A program made the position numbers and the translations under genes. This document shows, piece after piece, positions 25,365 through 33,548 of a stretch of 64,000 nucleotides of DNA; the stretch's first letter is position 1; the number at the start of each line of letters is the position of its first letter. This DNA comes from an uncultured Prevotella sp. (GTDB taxonomy: Bacteria > Bacteroidota > Bacteroidia > Bacteroidales > Bacteroidaceae). The notes under the pieces were generated by a model. It ran no database searches. It was not told where the DNA came from and saw only the letters and a program-made list of their open reading frames with translations. The stretch spans positions 1 through 64,000 of the forward strand of contig CAMPYJ010000012.1 of the NCBI GenBank assembly GCA_946998205.1, written 5' to 3'.

Positions 25365-26465
25365 ATGACTTTATATCCAAAACTGATTACTGAGGCATTG
25401 GCAACGGTGATGTATCCCGGAACCAAGAAGAACCTCATAGAGAGCGACATGCTGGCAGATGATGTCCGAATCGATGGGATGAAAGTTGAGTTTACCTTGA
25501 TATTTCCCCGCGAAACCGATCCTTTTCTGCGGTCAACGCTCAAGGCAGCCGAGGCTGCCATACACTTCCATGTGGGAAAAGAGGTTGAGGTGAACATCAA
25601 AACAGAGTTCAAGACCGCGCCGAGACCAGAGGTTGGCAAGTTGCTTCCGCAAGTGAAGAACATCATTGCCGTAAGCTCCGGCAAGGGGGGAGTGGGCAAG
25701 TCGACCGTCTCTTCCAATCTGGCCATCGCCTTGGCACAGCTGGGTTACAAGGTGGGATTATTGGATGCTGACATCTTCGGGCCATCCATGCCCAAGATGT
25801 TCGGCGTGGAGAACGAGCGGGTTTATGCCATTGAGAAAGAGGGCAGACAACTTATTGTGCCGATAGAGAAATATGGCGTGAAGTTGCTGAGCGTGGGCTT
25901 CTTCGTCAATCCACAGACCGCGACGCTCTGGCGGGGCAGCATGGCGTCGAATGCGCTAAAACAATTGATCGCCGATGCCGACTGGGGCGAGCTGGATTAC
26001 TTTATCCTTGACACGCCGCCGGGTACGAGCGACATTCATTTAACATTGCTCCAGACGCTCGCCATCACGGGAGCAGTCATCGTGAGCACACCGCAGAAGG
26101 TGGCTTTGGCTGACGCCAGAAAGGGCATTGATATGTATCAGAACGACAAGGTGAACGTGCCGATTCTGGGATTGGTGGAAAACATGGCTTGGTTCACGCC
26201 CGCCGAACTGCCTGAGAACAAATATTTTATCTTTGGAAAGGATGGCTGCAAGCACCTGGCAGACGAGATGAAACTGCCGTTGCTGGCGCAGATTCCCATC
26301 GTGCAGAGCATCTGCGAGAACGGTGATGGCGGCGAACCGTCGGCTGTTCACACAGATACAATGACGGGTCAGGCCTTTCTCAACCTGGCGCAAGCGGTGG
26401 TCACCGTGACCAACAGGCGAAACAAGGAACAGCAACCCACAAGGATTGTCAGGGTGAGCAAATAG
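25365..26465 (+). CDS. apbC: Mrp/NBP35-type iron-sulfur carrier ATPase
   Basis: The 366-residue protein has an N-terminal MIP18/DUF59 domain (about residues 1-95) followed by a ParA-like P-loop ATPase with deviant Walker A SSGKGGVGKSTVSSNLA, then LLDADIFGPSMPKMFG and DYFILDTPPGTSDIHL. The family carries or assembles Fe-S clusters. The CxxC pair that bridges the cluster in many Mrp proteins is not seen; the corresponding region reads ENMAWFTPAELPENKYFIFG. It lies about 125 bases after trmB on the same strand. Confidence 0.92.
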   Translation: MTLYPKLITEALATVMYPGTKKNLIESDMLADDVRIDGMKVEFTLIFPRETDPFLRSTLKAAEAAIHFHVGKEVEVNIKTEFKTAPRPEVGKLLPQVKNIIAVSSGKGGVGKSTVSSNLAIALAQLGYKVGLLDADIFGPSMPKMFGVENERVYAIEKEGRQLIVPIEKYGVKLLSVGFFVNPQTATLWRGSMASNALKQLIADADWGELDYFILDTPPGTSDIHLTLLQTLAITGAVIVSTPQKVALADARKGIDMYQNDKVNVPILGLVENMAWFTPAELPENKYFIFGKDGCKHLADEMKLPLLAQIPIVQSICENGDGGEPSAVHTDTMTGQAFLNLAQAVVTVTNRRNKEQQPTRIVRVSK

Positions 26466-26594
26466 CTTTTCCCCAACAAGCAACCTTCATTTTCAGCGTC
26501 ATTGGCGTGAATCACAGGCGCAACGCTTCTGTAAAATTGTGGCAAACATGAGACATGGAGAAACCTCCCGCTTTCGTGTTTGCCATTTATTTTC
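26466..26594. other. Gap between the Mrp gene and the MITE
   Basis: No gene or clear regulatory structure is seen in this about 130-base segment. Together with the adjoining MITE it fills the space between two convergent genes. Confidence 0.5.
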
Positions 26595-26789
26595 AGGGCG
26601 GTTCTATAAATTAGCTTTGACAGATTGTGAGACTATTTTTGAGGTCAATTTGTTTGTGAGTGAAGGAGTATAGCGAGCTATATGACTGAACGAACAAGAA
26701 AATTGAACCAAAAAGAGGCCACAAGATGACAAAACGTAAAAATAAACAGGCATAAAAAACCTTACGGTGGTGATTTATAGAACCGCCCT
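26595..26789. mobile_element. MITE-like element, 195 bp, 17-bp perfect terminal inverted repeats
   Basis: AGGGCGGTTCTATAAAT at 26595-26611 is the exact reverse complement of ATTTATAGAACCGCCCT at 26773-26789. Near the middle is a palindrome, TATAGC-GA-GCTATA (26669-26682), flanked by looser inverted similarity (TCAATTTG...AAAATTGA), so the whole element could fold as a long hairpin. It encodes nothing apparent. Its right end is 4 bases from the stop codon of the ClC gene. A TC dinucleotide on both sides could be a very short target duplication. A partial second copy occupies 1-53. Confidence 0.82.
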
Positions 26790-26793
26790 TCAA

Positions 26794-28581
26794 TCACTCT
26801 GCCGAAAAGTCGGCCACGGTCTTGCGGTACATGGAGTACAGACGGGTGCGCTCCACAAAGCCGGTGAGCAGTCCGTTCACGTCAACCACCGGCAAATAGT
26901 TGGCGTTGGTCTTGTCAAACTTCTCCATCACCTCTTCCATGGAGTCTTTGATACCCAGCGTAGCTTTCGGGGGTATTAAGATCTGCTGCACGGTGAAGCG
27001 TTGATACAGTTCGGTTCTGAACATCACATGTCTAATCTTGTTAATATCAATGATGCCCATCAAGACCCCCGCGGTGTTGACGACGGGGATGAAGCTGGTG
27101 TGACTTCTGCTGATCACGCTCACCAACTTCCCTAACGGCATGTCTGGGCCAACGGTCGTATAGTCGTTGTCAATCACGCTGTCAAGGCTCATCAGTGTCA
27201 GCACCGACCTGTCCGTGTGATGGGTGAGCAGCCTACCTTGGCGTGCCAGACGCATGGCGTAGATGCTGTGTGGCTCGAAGATGCTGATGACCATCACCGA
27301 CACAATGCTCACCATGATGAGCGGCAAGAGAAGCGAGTAGCCTCCCGTGAGCTCGGCGATGAGAAACACACCGGTCAGTGGGGCATGCATCACTCCGGCC
27401 ATCACCCCAGCCATTCCCAGCAGGGTGAAGTTCTTTTCGGGGATGTAGGTGCCCACCTGATTCATGTTCCACACACGCGCGAAGAGAAAACCACCGAACC
27501 CTCCCACGAACAGGGATGGCGCAAAGGTTCCTCCCACGCCACCCGCTCCGTTGGTAGCCGACGTCGCGAAAATCTTGGTGAGCAGCACTAAGGCGATGTA
27601 GAAGACCAGCAAGCCCGAACTGCCTGCGAACAACGAGTTGTTCATCACGGCGTTCCAGTCGGCTTCCGTGTTTCCGTTAATCAAGATGTTCAGTGAGTTG
27701 TAACCCTCACCATACAGTGAGGGAAAGAAAAATATCAGTGGGCTCAGCATGATGGCTCCAAGGAAGAGTTTGGCGGACGGATATTCCTTGAGACGTTCAA
27801 ACACCCCCTCGCATCTGCTCATCATGCGTATGAAGTACAAACTTATCATGCCGCAGAACAGTCCCAGCAGGATGCTGGCCGGTATGCGGTCGATGTTCCA
27901 GGCGCTGTCTAACGTAAACTCGAACAGCGAGCGGTTGCCCTCGAAGATGTATGTGAAGACGGTTGCCGTGACGGTAGAGGTGAGGATGGGCAGCAGAGAG
28001 GCCATGCTGAGGTCCACCATGAGCACCTCCAGCGTGAACACCAGTCCGGCTATCGGGGCTTTGAAGATGCCCGCGATGGCGGCGGATGCGCCACAACCCA
28101 CGAGCAGCATCAGCGTCTTGTTGTCCATCTTGAACAATTGTCCGAGGTTACTGCCTATGGCCGACCCTGTCAGCACGATGGGAGCCTCGGCGCCTACCGA
28201 CCCGCCAAAGCCGATGGTGATGGCCGATGAGATGACCGATGTCCAGCAGTTGTGCGCCTTCAGCCTCGACTGTTTGGTGGATATGGCATACAGCACCTGC
28301 GTGATGCCGTGCGAGATGTTGTCTTTCACCACGTATCTCACGAAGAGCGACGTGATGTAAATGCCGATGACGGGAAACAGCAGGTACAGCCAGTTGTATG
28401 TGGTGGCGTCGAAACCGGCCGTGAGCAAATGCTGAATCTGCGTGATGATGACGTGCAGCACATAGGCGGCTACCGAGGCGAAGATACCTATGAAGAAGGC
28501 CAGGATGGTCGCCATCTGACGATTGGTCAGATGTGTCAGTCTCCACTTGTGCATCTTGTTGGCGTAGGTTGTCAGTCTCAT
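26794..28581 (-). CDS. ClC-type chloride channel/antiporter with C-terminal CBS pair
   Basis: The 595-residue protein has a ClC membrane domain of about 430 residues, with GFGGSVGAEAPIVLTGSAIGS (containing the gating Glu) and GAGGVGGTFAPSLFVGGFGG. Two CBS domains (about residues 455-590) follow, which commonly sense nucleotides. It moves chloride across the inner membrane, possibly in exchange for protons. The N-terminal GSGIP motif is degenerate (ISHGITQVL). It ends next to the MITE. Confidence 0.92.
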   Translation of the reverse strand: MRLTTYANKMHKWRLTHLTNRQMATILAFFIGIFASVAAYVLHVIITQIQHLLTAGFDATTYNWLYLLFPVIGIYITSLFVRYVVKDNISHGITQVLYAISTKQSRLKAHNCWTSVISSAITIGFGGSVGAEAPIVLTGSAIGSNLGQLFKMDNKTLMLLVGCGASAAIAGIFKAPIAGLVFTLEVLMVDLSMASLLPILTSTVTATVFTYIFEGNRSLFEFTLDSAWNIDRIPASILLGLFCGMISLYFIRMMSRCEGVFERLKEYPSAKLFLGAIMLSPLIFFFPSLYGEGYNSLNILINGNTEADWNAVMNNSLFAGSSGLLVFYIALVLLTKIFATSATNGAGGVGGTFAPSLFVGGFGGFLFARVWNMNQVGTYIPEKNFTLLGMAGVMAGVMHAPLTGVFLIAELTGGYSLLLPLIMVSIVSVMVISIFEPHSIYAMRLARQGRLLTHHTDRSVLTLMSLDSVIDNDYTTVGPDMPLGKLVSVISRSHTSFIPVVNTAGVLMGIIDINKIRHVMFRTELYQRFTVQQILIPPKATLGIKDSMEEVMEKFDKTNANYLPVVDVNGLLTGFVERTRLYSMYRKTVADFSAE

Positions 28582-28656
28582 CGTTTTCTTCTGTTGCCGC
28601 CTGTCCCGCTGAGAACGCGCGGACGGGGCGGACGACGGATGTCGGGGGTGTTGGTG

Positions 28657-29226
28657 TTATTTTCTGATGATGGTTACTTCTCCATCTTCTGCCAGCTTAA
28701 TGATGCTGCTGGGCGTGTGTGGCTTGTGCTCCTGTCTGCGCGAATGGCAAACATAGTCTACCGCCTCGAGTATCTCCTTGCTGATGTCGCAGTAGTTGGC
28801 AGCCGCCGGTTCACCGCTGACATTGGCGCTGGTGCTTACCAAAGCCTTCTGAAAACGGTAGCACAGTTCGTGCGAGAAGGGCTCTTTGGTGATGCGCAGC
28901 GCGATGCTTCCGTCTTCCGCTATCAGGTTCGGAGCCAGGTTGATGGCGCCGTCCAGGATGATGGTAGTTGGCTTCACGGCCACGTCCAGCAAGTCCCAAG
29001 CCACGTTGGGCACCTGCCTTACATAGCGTTGCAGGCGCGCGTCGGAGTCGACCAGGCAGATGAGAGCCTTCGAATCGTCGCGCTTCTTGATTTTGTACAC
29101 TTTGGCCACGGCGTCGGCGTTGGTCGCATCGCAGCCTATTCCCCACACGGTGTCGGTGGGATAGAGTATCACGCCACCTTGTTTCATCACCTCTATGGCG
29201 TTCTTGATGTCTTCTTGTATGGTCAT
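28657..29226 (-). CDS. tsaC: L-threonylcarbamoyladenylate synthase (Sua5/YciO/YrdC)
   Basis: The 189-residue YrdC-domain protein has ILYPTDTVWGIGCDA, the KKRDDSKALICL motif and STSANVSGEPA, which together form the ATP/bicarbonate/threonine site. It makes the intermediate for the t6A modification of tRNA. The length fits the single-domain TsaC type, without the extra Sua5 domain. It lies about 75 bases upstream of the ClC gene on the same strand and downstream of fmt, so fmt-tsaC-clc may form a transcript. Confidence 0.92.
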   Translation of the reverse strand: MTIQEDIKNAIEVMKQGGVILYPTDTVWGIGCDATNADAVAKVYKIKKRDDSKALICLVDSDARLQRYVRQVPNVAWDLLDVAVKPTTIILDGAINLAPNLIAEDGSIALRITKEPFSHELCYRFQKALVSTSANVSGEPAAANYCDISKEILEAVDYVCHSRRQEHKPHTPSSIIKLAEDGEVTIIRK

Positions 29227-29227
29227 C

Positions 29228-29266
29228 TTGAGTTCTTGAGTTTTTGAGTTTTGTAAGTTTTTAAGA
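29228..29266. repeat. Short 8-bp-period repeat after tsaC start region
   Basis: TTGAGTTC, TTGAGTTT, TTGAGTTT and a diverged TGTAAGTT follow each other at 8-base steps between tsaC and the adjoining 9-bp array. Confidence 0.6.
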
Positions 29267-29284
29267 TTCTCTGGTTGCTGGTTA

Positions 29285-29338
29285 TTAGGCTAATTAGACC
29301 AATTGGGCTTATTAGCCTAATTAGCCCAATTGGCCTAA
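29285..29338. repeat. 9-bp-phased array between tsaC and fmt
   Basis: Six consecutive 9-base units, for example TTAGGCTAA, TTAGACCAA, TTAGCCTAA and TTGGCCTAA, run without interruption. The units are near-palindromes, so the array can pair with itself in many registers. It begins 6 bases after the fmt stop codon in the direction of transcription. Confidence 0.75.
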
Positions 29339-29344
29339 TAGCTT

Positions 29345-30316
29345 TTATTCCCTCCACCCGTTCAGGAAGTCTTTCGCGCTCATGCGCTTCTTTCCAGCCA
29401 TCTGCAGCTCAGTGATTTCCAGCCAGTTGTCTTCAGATGCGAAATACAGTTTCTTGTTTTCCACCCACATCGTACCTGGTGTCTCATCAGTCGCAAGGTT
29501 TGTTTTGCTTGATTTGTAAATCTTCAGCGTCTGCTGTTTGCCGTTGCCGTCGGTGACGAGGGTCCATGCTGCCGGATACGGACTTAGTCCTCGGATGAAG
29601 TCGTACACCCGTTTGGCCGGCTGCTGCCAGTTGATTTGGCACGTCTCCTTGAAGATTTTCGGTGCCGGATGCAGTTTGGCTTCGTCCACGGCATAGTGAT
29701 CTTGCGGTGTCGACGCAATCTCTCCACCGTTCTCAATCAATTGGTCAATGGTCTCGAGGCATATCTGCGCCCCCAGCACCATAAGATGATCGTAGACATA
29801 CTCCACGTCGGCATCGTCGGGAATCGGCATCGTTTTTTGCAGGATGATGCGCCCGGTGTCGATTTGCCGGTCCAGGAAGAATGTGGTGACTCCTGTGGTT
29901 GTCTCACCGTTGATGACGGCCCAATTGATGGGTGCGGCCCCCCGATACTGCGGCAAGAGCGCCGCGTGCACGTTGAAGGTGCCCAGTGGGGGCATGGCCC
30001 ACACCACCTCGGGCAGCATGCGGAAGGCCACAACCACCTGAAGGTCGGCCTTATAGCCAGCCAACTGCTCCACGAAGGCGGGGTCTTTCATCTTCTGAGG
30101 CTGCAAAACGGGCAACCCTTGCGCCAAGGCGTATTTCTTCACCTCGGATGCTTGCAGCGTGTCCTGATGGCGGCCTGCGGGCTTGTCGGGCTGGGTGACA
30201 ACCGCCACCACCTTGTAACCTCCCTCCACGAGTGCGCGGAGCGAACCTACGGCAAACTCCGGGGTGCCCATGAAGACGATTCGTAGATTCTCTTTCGTGA
30301 GTTGTTCCTTATGCAT
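29345..30316 (-). CDS. fmt: Methionyl-tRNA formyltransferase
   Basis: Fmt formylates initiator Met-tRNA. The 323-residue protein has LRIVFMGTPEFAVGSLRALVEGG at its start and the catalytic segment FNVHAALLPQYRGAAPINWAVINGE (Asn and His). It continues with TGVTTFFLDRQIDTGRIIL (catalytic Asp) and a C-terminal tRNA-binding domain. The frame opens at a TTG at 30349, but that lies inside the -7 box, so the ATG at 30316 is the start. Confidence 0.94.
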   Translation of the reverse strand: MHKEQLTKENLRIVFMGTPEFAVGSLRALVEGGYKVVAVVTQPDKPAGRHQDTLQASEVKKYALAQGLPVLQPQKMKDPAFVEQLAGYKADLQVVVAFRMLPEVVWAMPPLGTFNVHAALLPQYRGAAPINWAVINGETTTGVTTFFLDRQIDTGRIILQKTMPIPDDADVEYVYDHLMVLGAQICLETIDQLIENGGEIASTPQDHYAVDEAKLHPAPKIFKETCQINWQQPAKRVYDFIRGLSPYPAAWTLVTDGNGKQQTLKIYKSSKTNLATDETPGTMWVENKKLYFASEDNWLEITELQMAGKKRMSAKDFLNGWRE

Positions 30317-30346
30317 CTGTTCGAGTTGGATTTGCAGTTCGAGATA

Positions 30347-30354
30347 CAAAGATA
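30347..30354 (-). promoter_or_regulatory. -7 box for fmt
   Basis: On the minus strand the sequence is TATCTTTG followed by TATCTC, about 30 bases before the chosen fmt ATG. Confidence 0.65.
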
Positions 30355-30987
30355 TGACAATTCGTTAGGATAGCAAATATTTTTGACTTTTTTTCTTTTT
30401 GTTTCTTCGCGGCACCCTCTGCGGATACCGTGCCGATGTCAATGGGTTTGGCGGCCTAAGTCAATGGGTTTGGCGGTCAAGGTCAATGGGTTTGGCGGTC
30501 AAGGTCAATGGGTTTGGCGGTTAAGGTCAATGGGTTTTGGATGGGCGGCCCATGGGGCTGCGCGGCTGAACCCTGCGGGCCGGTGTGTCGGCGTTGGACT
30601 TTCGGGCCGCCGCCCGTTGCTTTTCAGCTTTCCGCACCCACAATATTTATCGAGAAACTTGCGGCATTGGAGAAAAACAATTAATTTTGCGGACTGAACT
30701 TTATGCGCTTCGTTTTGGGTGCTCTGCGGGCGACATGGTCGCCCTACGGTGGAGACGGGAAACGGAGAGGGGTGAACGCGCTTGCCTGTCGGACGGATGG
30801 GTGAGGAGAAGGCGGTTTATCCTTTTTCCGTCCCATGCTTCAACGGGCATTCAAATCTTTTTCGGCAGTGTGTACCCATTCATCCATATATATAGAAAAC
30901 TTAGGATGAATTCCTGCGGTCAATCGTGTGTATCGTGCGCAGAATCGATTAAACATCCTATCACATATATCCCCTCTTTTTACAAAC
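30355..30987. other. Non-coding divergent region between fmt and glf
   Basis: About 630 bases with no convincing gene. It contains the best-conserved 22-bp array (30434-30541). No -7 box for the plus-strand polysaccharide genes was clear to me here. Confidence 0.55.
30434..30541 (+). repeat. 22-bp-period intergenic array, locus 3 (most regular)
   Basis: GTCAATGGGTTTGGCGG recurs at 30438, 30460, 30482, 30504 and, partly, 30526, with exact 22-base spacing. The units are nearly identical here, unlike the more diverged arrays elsewhere, suggesting recent homogenisation. The location is between the divergent fmt and glf genes. Confidence 0.9.
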
Positions 30988-32367
30988 ATGATGGCTATGA
31001 GCACGCAAAAATATGATTTTCTCATCGTAGGCGCGGGTCTCTTCGGCTGTACGTTCGCCCACATGGCCACCCGTCGGGGCAAAAAGTGCCTGGTGATAGA
31101 CAGGCGTCCTCACCTGGGCGGCAATCTTTATTGCGAACGCCGCGAGGGCATTCACGTGCACCGGTATGGCGCTCACATCTTCCATACGAACAGCAGGCGG
31201 GTGTGGGATTACGTCAATTCGCTGGTAGAGTTCAACCGGTTCACCAACTCACCGGTGGCCAACTACCATGGCAAGCTGTACAATCTGCCGTTCAACATGA
31301 ACACCTTCTACCAGATGTGGGGCGTCAAGACTCCCGCGGAGGCTGAGGCGAAGTTGGAAGAGCAGCGCAGGGAGGCCGTGGACAGGATGAGGGCCGAGGG
31401 GGTGGAGGAACCGCGGAACCTGGAGGAGCAGGCCTTGTCGCTGGTGGGAGCCGACCTGTACGAACGGCTCGTCAAAGGCTATACGGAGAAACAGTGGGGG
31501 AGAAAGTGCGCTGAACTGCCGGCCTTCATCATCAAACGACTGCCGGTAAGGCTGGTTTATGACAACAACTATTTCAACGACCGCTACCAGGGTGTTCCGA
31601 AAGGAGGATACAACGCGCTGACGGACAGGATGCTGGAGGGTGTGGATACGTTGACGAATCTCGACTTCCTGGCTCCTTTCAACCCTTCTGCATGGAGCGC
31701 GCCTTCATACAGCGAGTATGCACAGGGGGCGGAAGAGCCGGCGGCGGAACGGCAGAGATGCTCTGACGAGACGGCACGGCAACGGCTTGTACGCGCAAGG
31801 GTGCTTCAATTGCTGAAGGACGGTGGGTGCGAATTTCCCCTGAGGGGCTCGCTGAAAGAGGCGTGGCAGAACGTTGCCCGCCGCTTGGTGTATACGGGAC
31901 AGATAGACGAATTCTTTGACAACCGCCTGGGTAAGCTGGCTTACCGAACGGTACGCTTTGAGGATGAAACGCTGGATGAGCCTAATCATCAGGGAAACGC
32001 CGTGGTGAACTATACGGCGGCGGACGTTCCTTATACCCGAATCATTGAGCACAAGCACTTCGACATGTTCGGAAGTGAGGTGTATCAATGCCCCAAGACG
32101 GTGATTTCTAAGGAATATTCCACTGAATGGAAACCGGGCATGGAGCCTTATTATCCCGTAAACGATGAGTATGACAACAGGCTTTACCTGAAATACAAGG
32201 CTCTGGCCGACGAATATGCTGCCAGACTGTGTGCGGCAGACCATTCGCTTCAGCAAGGCAACGTCAACGACAACCAACCGCCTGTCATCTTCGGTGGGCG
32301 CTTGGCGGAATATAAATATTACGACATGGCACCGGTTGTTGACAAGGTGCTGAGAATGTTTGATTAA
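30988..32367 (+). CDS. glf: UDP-galactopyranose mutase
   Basis: This flavoenzyme converts UDP-galactopyranose to UDP-galactofuranose for surface glycans. The FAD motif is YDFLIVGAGLFGCTFAH, followed by HLGGNLYCE, HRYGAHIFHT, GYTEKQWG and a C-terminal FGGRLAEYKYYDM. Start codons at 30988, 30991 and 30997 are all plausible; the frame upstream of them is ignored. Compared with ordinary Glf of about 370-380 residues, this 459-residue protein has an insertion of roughly 65 residues at about 229-296, just before the VYTGQIDEFFD motif. It is the first gene of the polysaccharide locus. Confidence 0.93.
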   Translation: MMAMSTQKYDFLIVGAGLFGCTFAHMATRRGKKCLVIDRRPHLGGNLYCERREGIHVHRYGAHIFHTNSRRVWDYVNSLVEFNRFTNSPVANYHGKLYNLPFNMNTFYQMWGVKTPAEAEAKLEEQRREAVDRMRAEGVEEPRNLEEQALSLVGADLYERLVKGYTEKQWGRKCAELPAFIIKRLPVRLVYDNNYFNDRYQGVPKGGYNALTDRMLEGVDTLTNLDFLAPFNPSAWSAPSYSEYAQGAEEPAAERQRCSDETARQRLVRARVLQLLKDGGCEFPLRGSLKEAWQNVARRLVYTGQIDEFFDNRLGKLAYRTVRFEDETLDEPNHQGNAVVNYTAADVPYTRIIEHKHFDMFGSEVYQCPKTVISKEYSTEWKPGMEPYYPVNDEYDNRLYLKYKALADEYAARLCAADHSLQQGNVNDNQPPVIFGGRLAEYKYYDMAPVVDKVLRMFD

Positions 32368-32381
32368 AATATAAATAGATT

Positions 32382-33440
32382 ATGACAAGTTCAAAAGTAG
32401 CTTTAATCACCGGTATCACCGGACAGGACGGCAGTTATCTGGCTGAGTTCCTCATTGACAAAGGGTATGAAGTGCACGGACTGCTGCGCCGCAGTTCGTC
32501 GTTCAATACGGGGCGCATCGAGCACTTGTATCTGGACGAGTGGGTGCGCGACATGAAGAAAGACCGGCTGGTGAACCTGCATTGGGCCGACATGACCGAC
32601 TCTTCGTCGCTCATCCGCGTCATCGGCGAGGTGAAGCCCACGGAGATATACAACCTGGCGGCGCAGAGTCATGTGAAAGTGAGCTTTGACGTGCCTGAAT
32701 ACACGGCAGACACCAACGCCCTGGGTACGCTGCGCTTGCTGGAGGCCGTGCGTATTTGTGGACTGGCGAAAAGCTGCCGCATCTATCAGGCAAGTACGTC
32801 TGAGCTGTTTGGTAAGGTTCAGGAAATTCCTCAACGTGAAACTACTCCGTTCTATCCTCGTTCGCCATATGCCGTTTCTAAGCTCTATGGTTTCTGGATT
32901 ATGAAGAACTACCGTGAGAGCTACGGCATGTACTGCTGCAACGGTATCTTGTTCAACCACGAGAGTGAGCGCAGGGGCGAGAACTTCGTGACCAAAAAGA
33001 TTACCTTGGCTGCGGCTCGCATCGTTAAAGGTTTGCAGGACAAACTGTATCTGGGCAACCTGGACGCACGGCGCGACTGGGGATATGCGCCTGATTACGT
33101 GCAGTGTATGTGGCTGATGTTGCAGCAGGAAGAGCCTGATGACTTCGTCATCGCAACGGGCGAGTATTACAGTGTGCGCGATTTCGCCACCTTGGCGTTC
33201 CATCATGCGGGCATTGAGCTTGAGTGGAAAGACAAGGGAATGAACGAAAAGGGCATTGACAAGGCTACCGGCAAGGTGCTTGTGGAGGTGGACCCCAAAT
33301 ATTTCCGTCCTGCTGACGTGGAACAATTGCTCGGCGATCCCTCGAAGGCGAAAGAGAAACTGGGCTGGAATCCCCGCCAAACCAGCTTTGAAGAACTGGT
33401 GAAGAAGATGACGGAGTATGATTTGAAAAACGTGAAATAA
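32382..33440 (+). CDS. gmd: GDP-mannose 4,6-dehydratase
   Basis: This extended SDR of 352 residues makes GDP-4-keto-6-deoxymannose from GDP-mannose. Signatures are ITGITGQDGSYLAEFL, LLRRSSSFNTGRIEHL, NLAAQSHVKVSFD, STSELFGKVQEIPQRE, Tyr-Lys in YAVSKLYGFW, and NGILFNHESERRGENFVTKK. It follows glf by 14 bases and precedes fcl, which completes GDP-L-fucose synthesis. Confidence 0.96.
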   Translation: MTSSKVALITGITGQDGSYLAEFLIDKGYEVHGLLRRSSSFNTGRIEHLYLDEWVRDMKKDRLVNLHWADMTDSSSLIRVIGEVKPTEIYNLAAQSHVKVSFDVPEYTADTNALGTLRLLEAVRICGLAKSCRIYQASTSELFGKVQEIPQRETTPFYPRSPYAVSKLYGFWIMKNYRESYGMYCCNGILFNHESERRGENFVTKKITLAAARIVKGLQDKLYLGNLDARRDWGYAPDYVQCMWLMLQQEEPDDFVIATGEYYSVRDFATLAFHHAGIELEWKDKGMNEKGIDKATGKVLVEVDPKYFRPADVEQLLGDPSKAKEKLGWNPRQTSFEELVKKMTEYDLKNVK

Positions 33441-33456
33441 TAAGGAAACGTTTTTT

Positions 33457-33528
33457 AGATTTCCTAGATTTCCTAGAATTCCTAGTATTCCTAGGTCTCC
33501 TAGTATCCCTAGTATCCCTAGGAAATCT
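33457..33528. repeat. 9-bp-phased array between gmd and fcl
   Basis: Eight consecutive 9-base units run without interruption, for example AGATTTCCT (twice), AGAATTCCT, AGTATTCCT, AGTATCCCT (twice) and AGGAAATCT. The two outer edges (TTAGATTTCCTAG and CTAGGAAATCTTAA) are inverted copies, so the array can fold into one long hairpin. It lies wholly in the 108-base gap between gmd and fcl. Confidence 0.82.
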
Positions 33529-33548
33529 TAAAAACCCATTCATCAATC

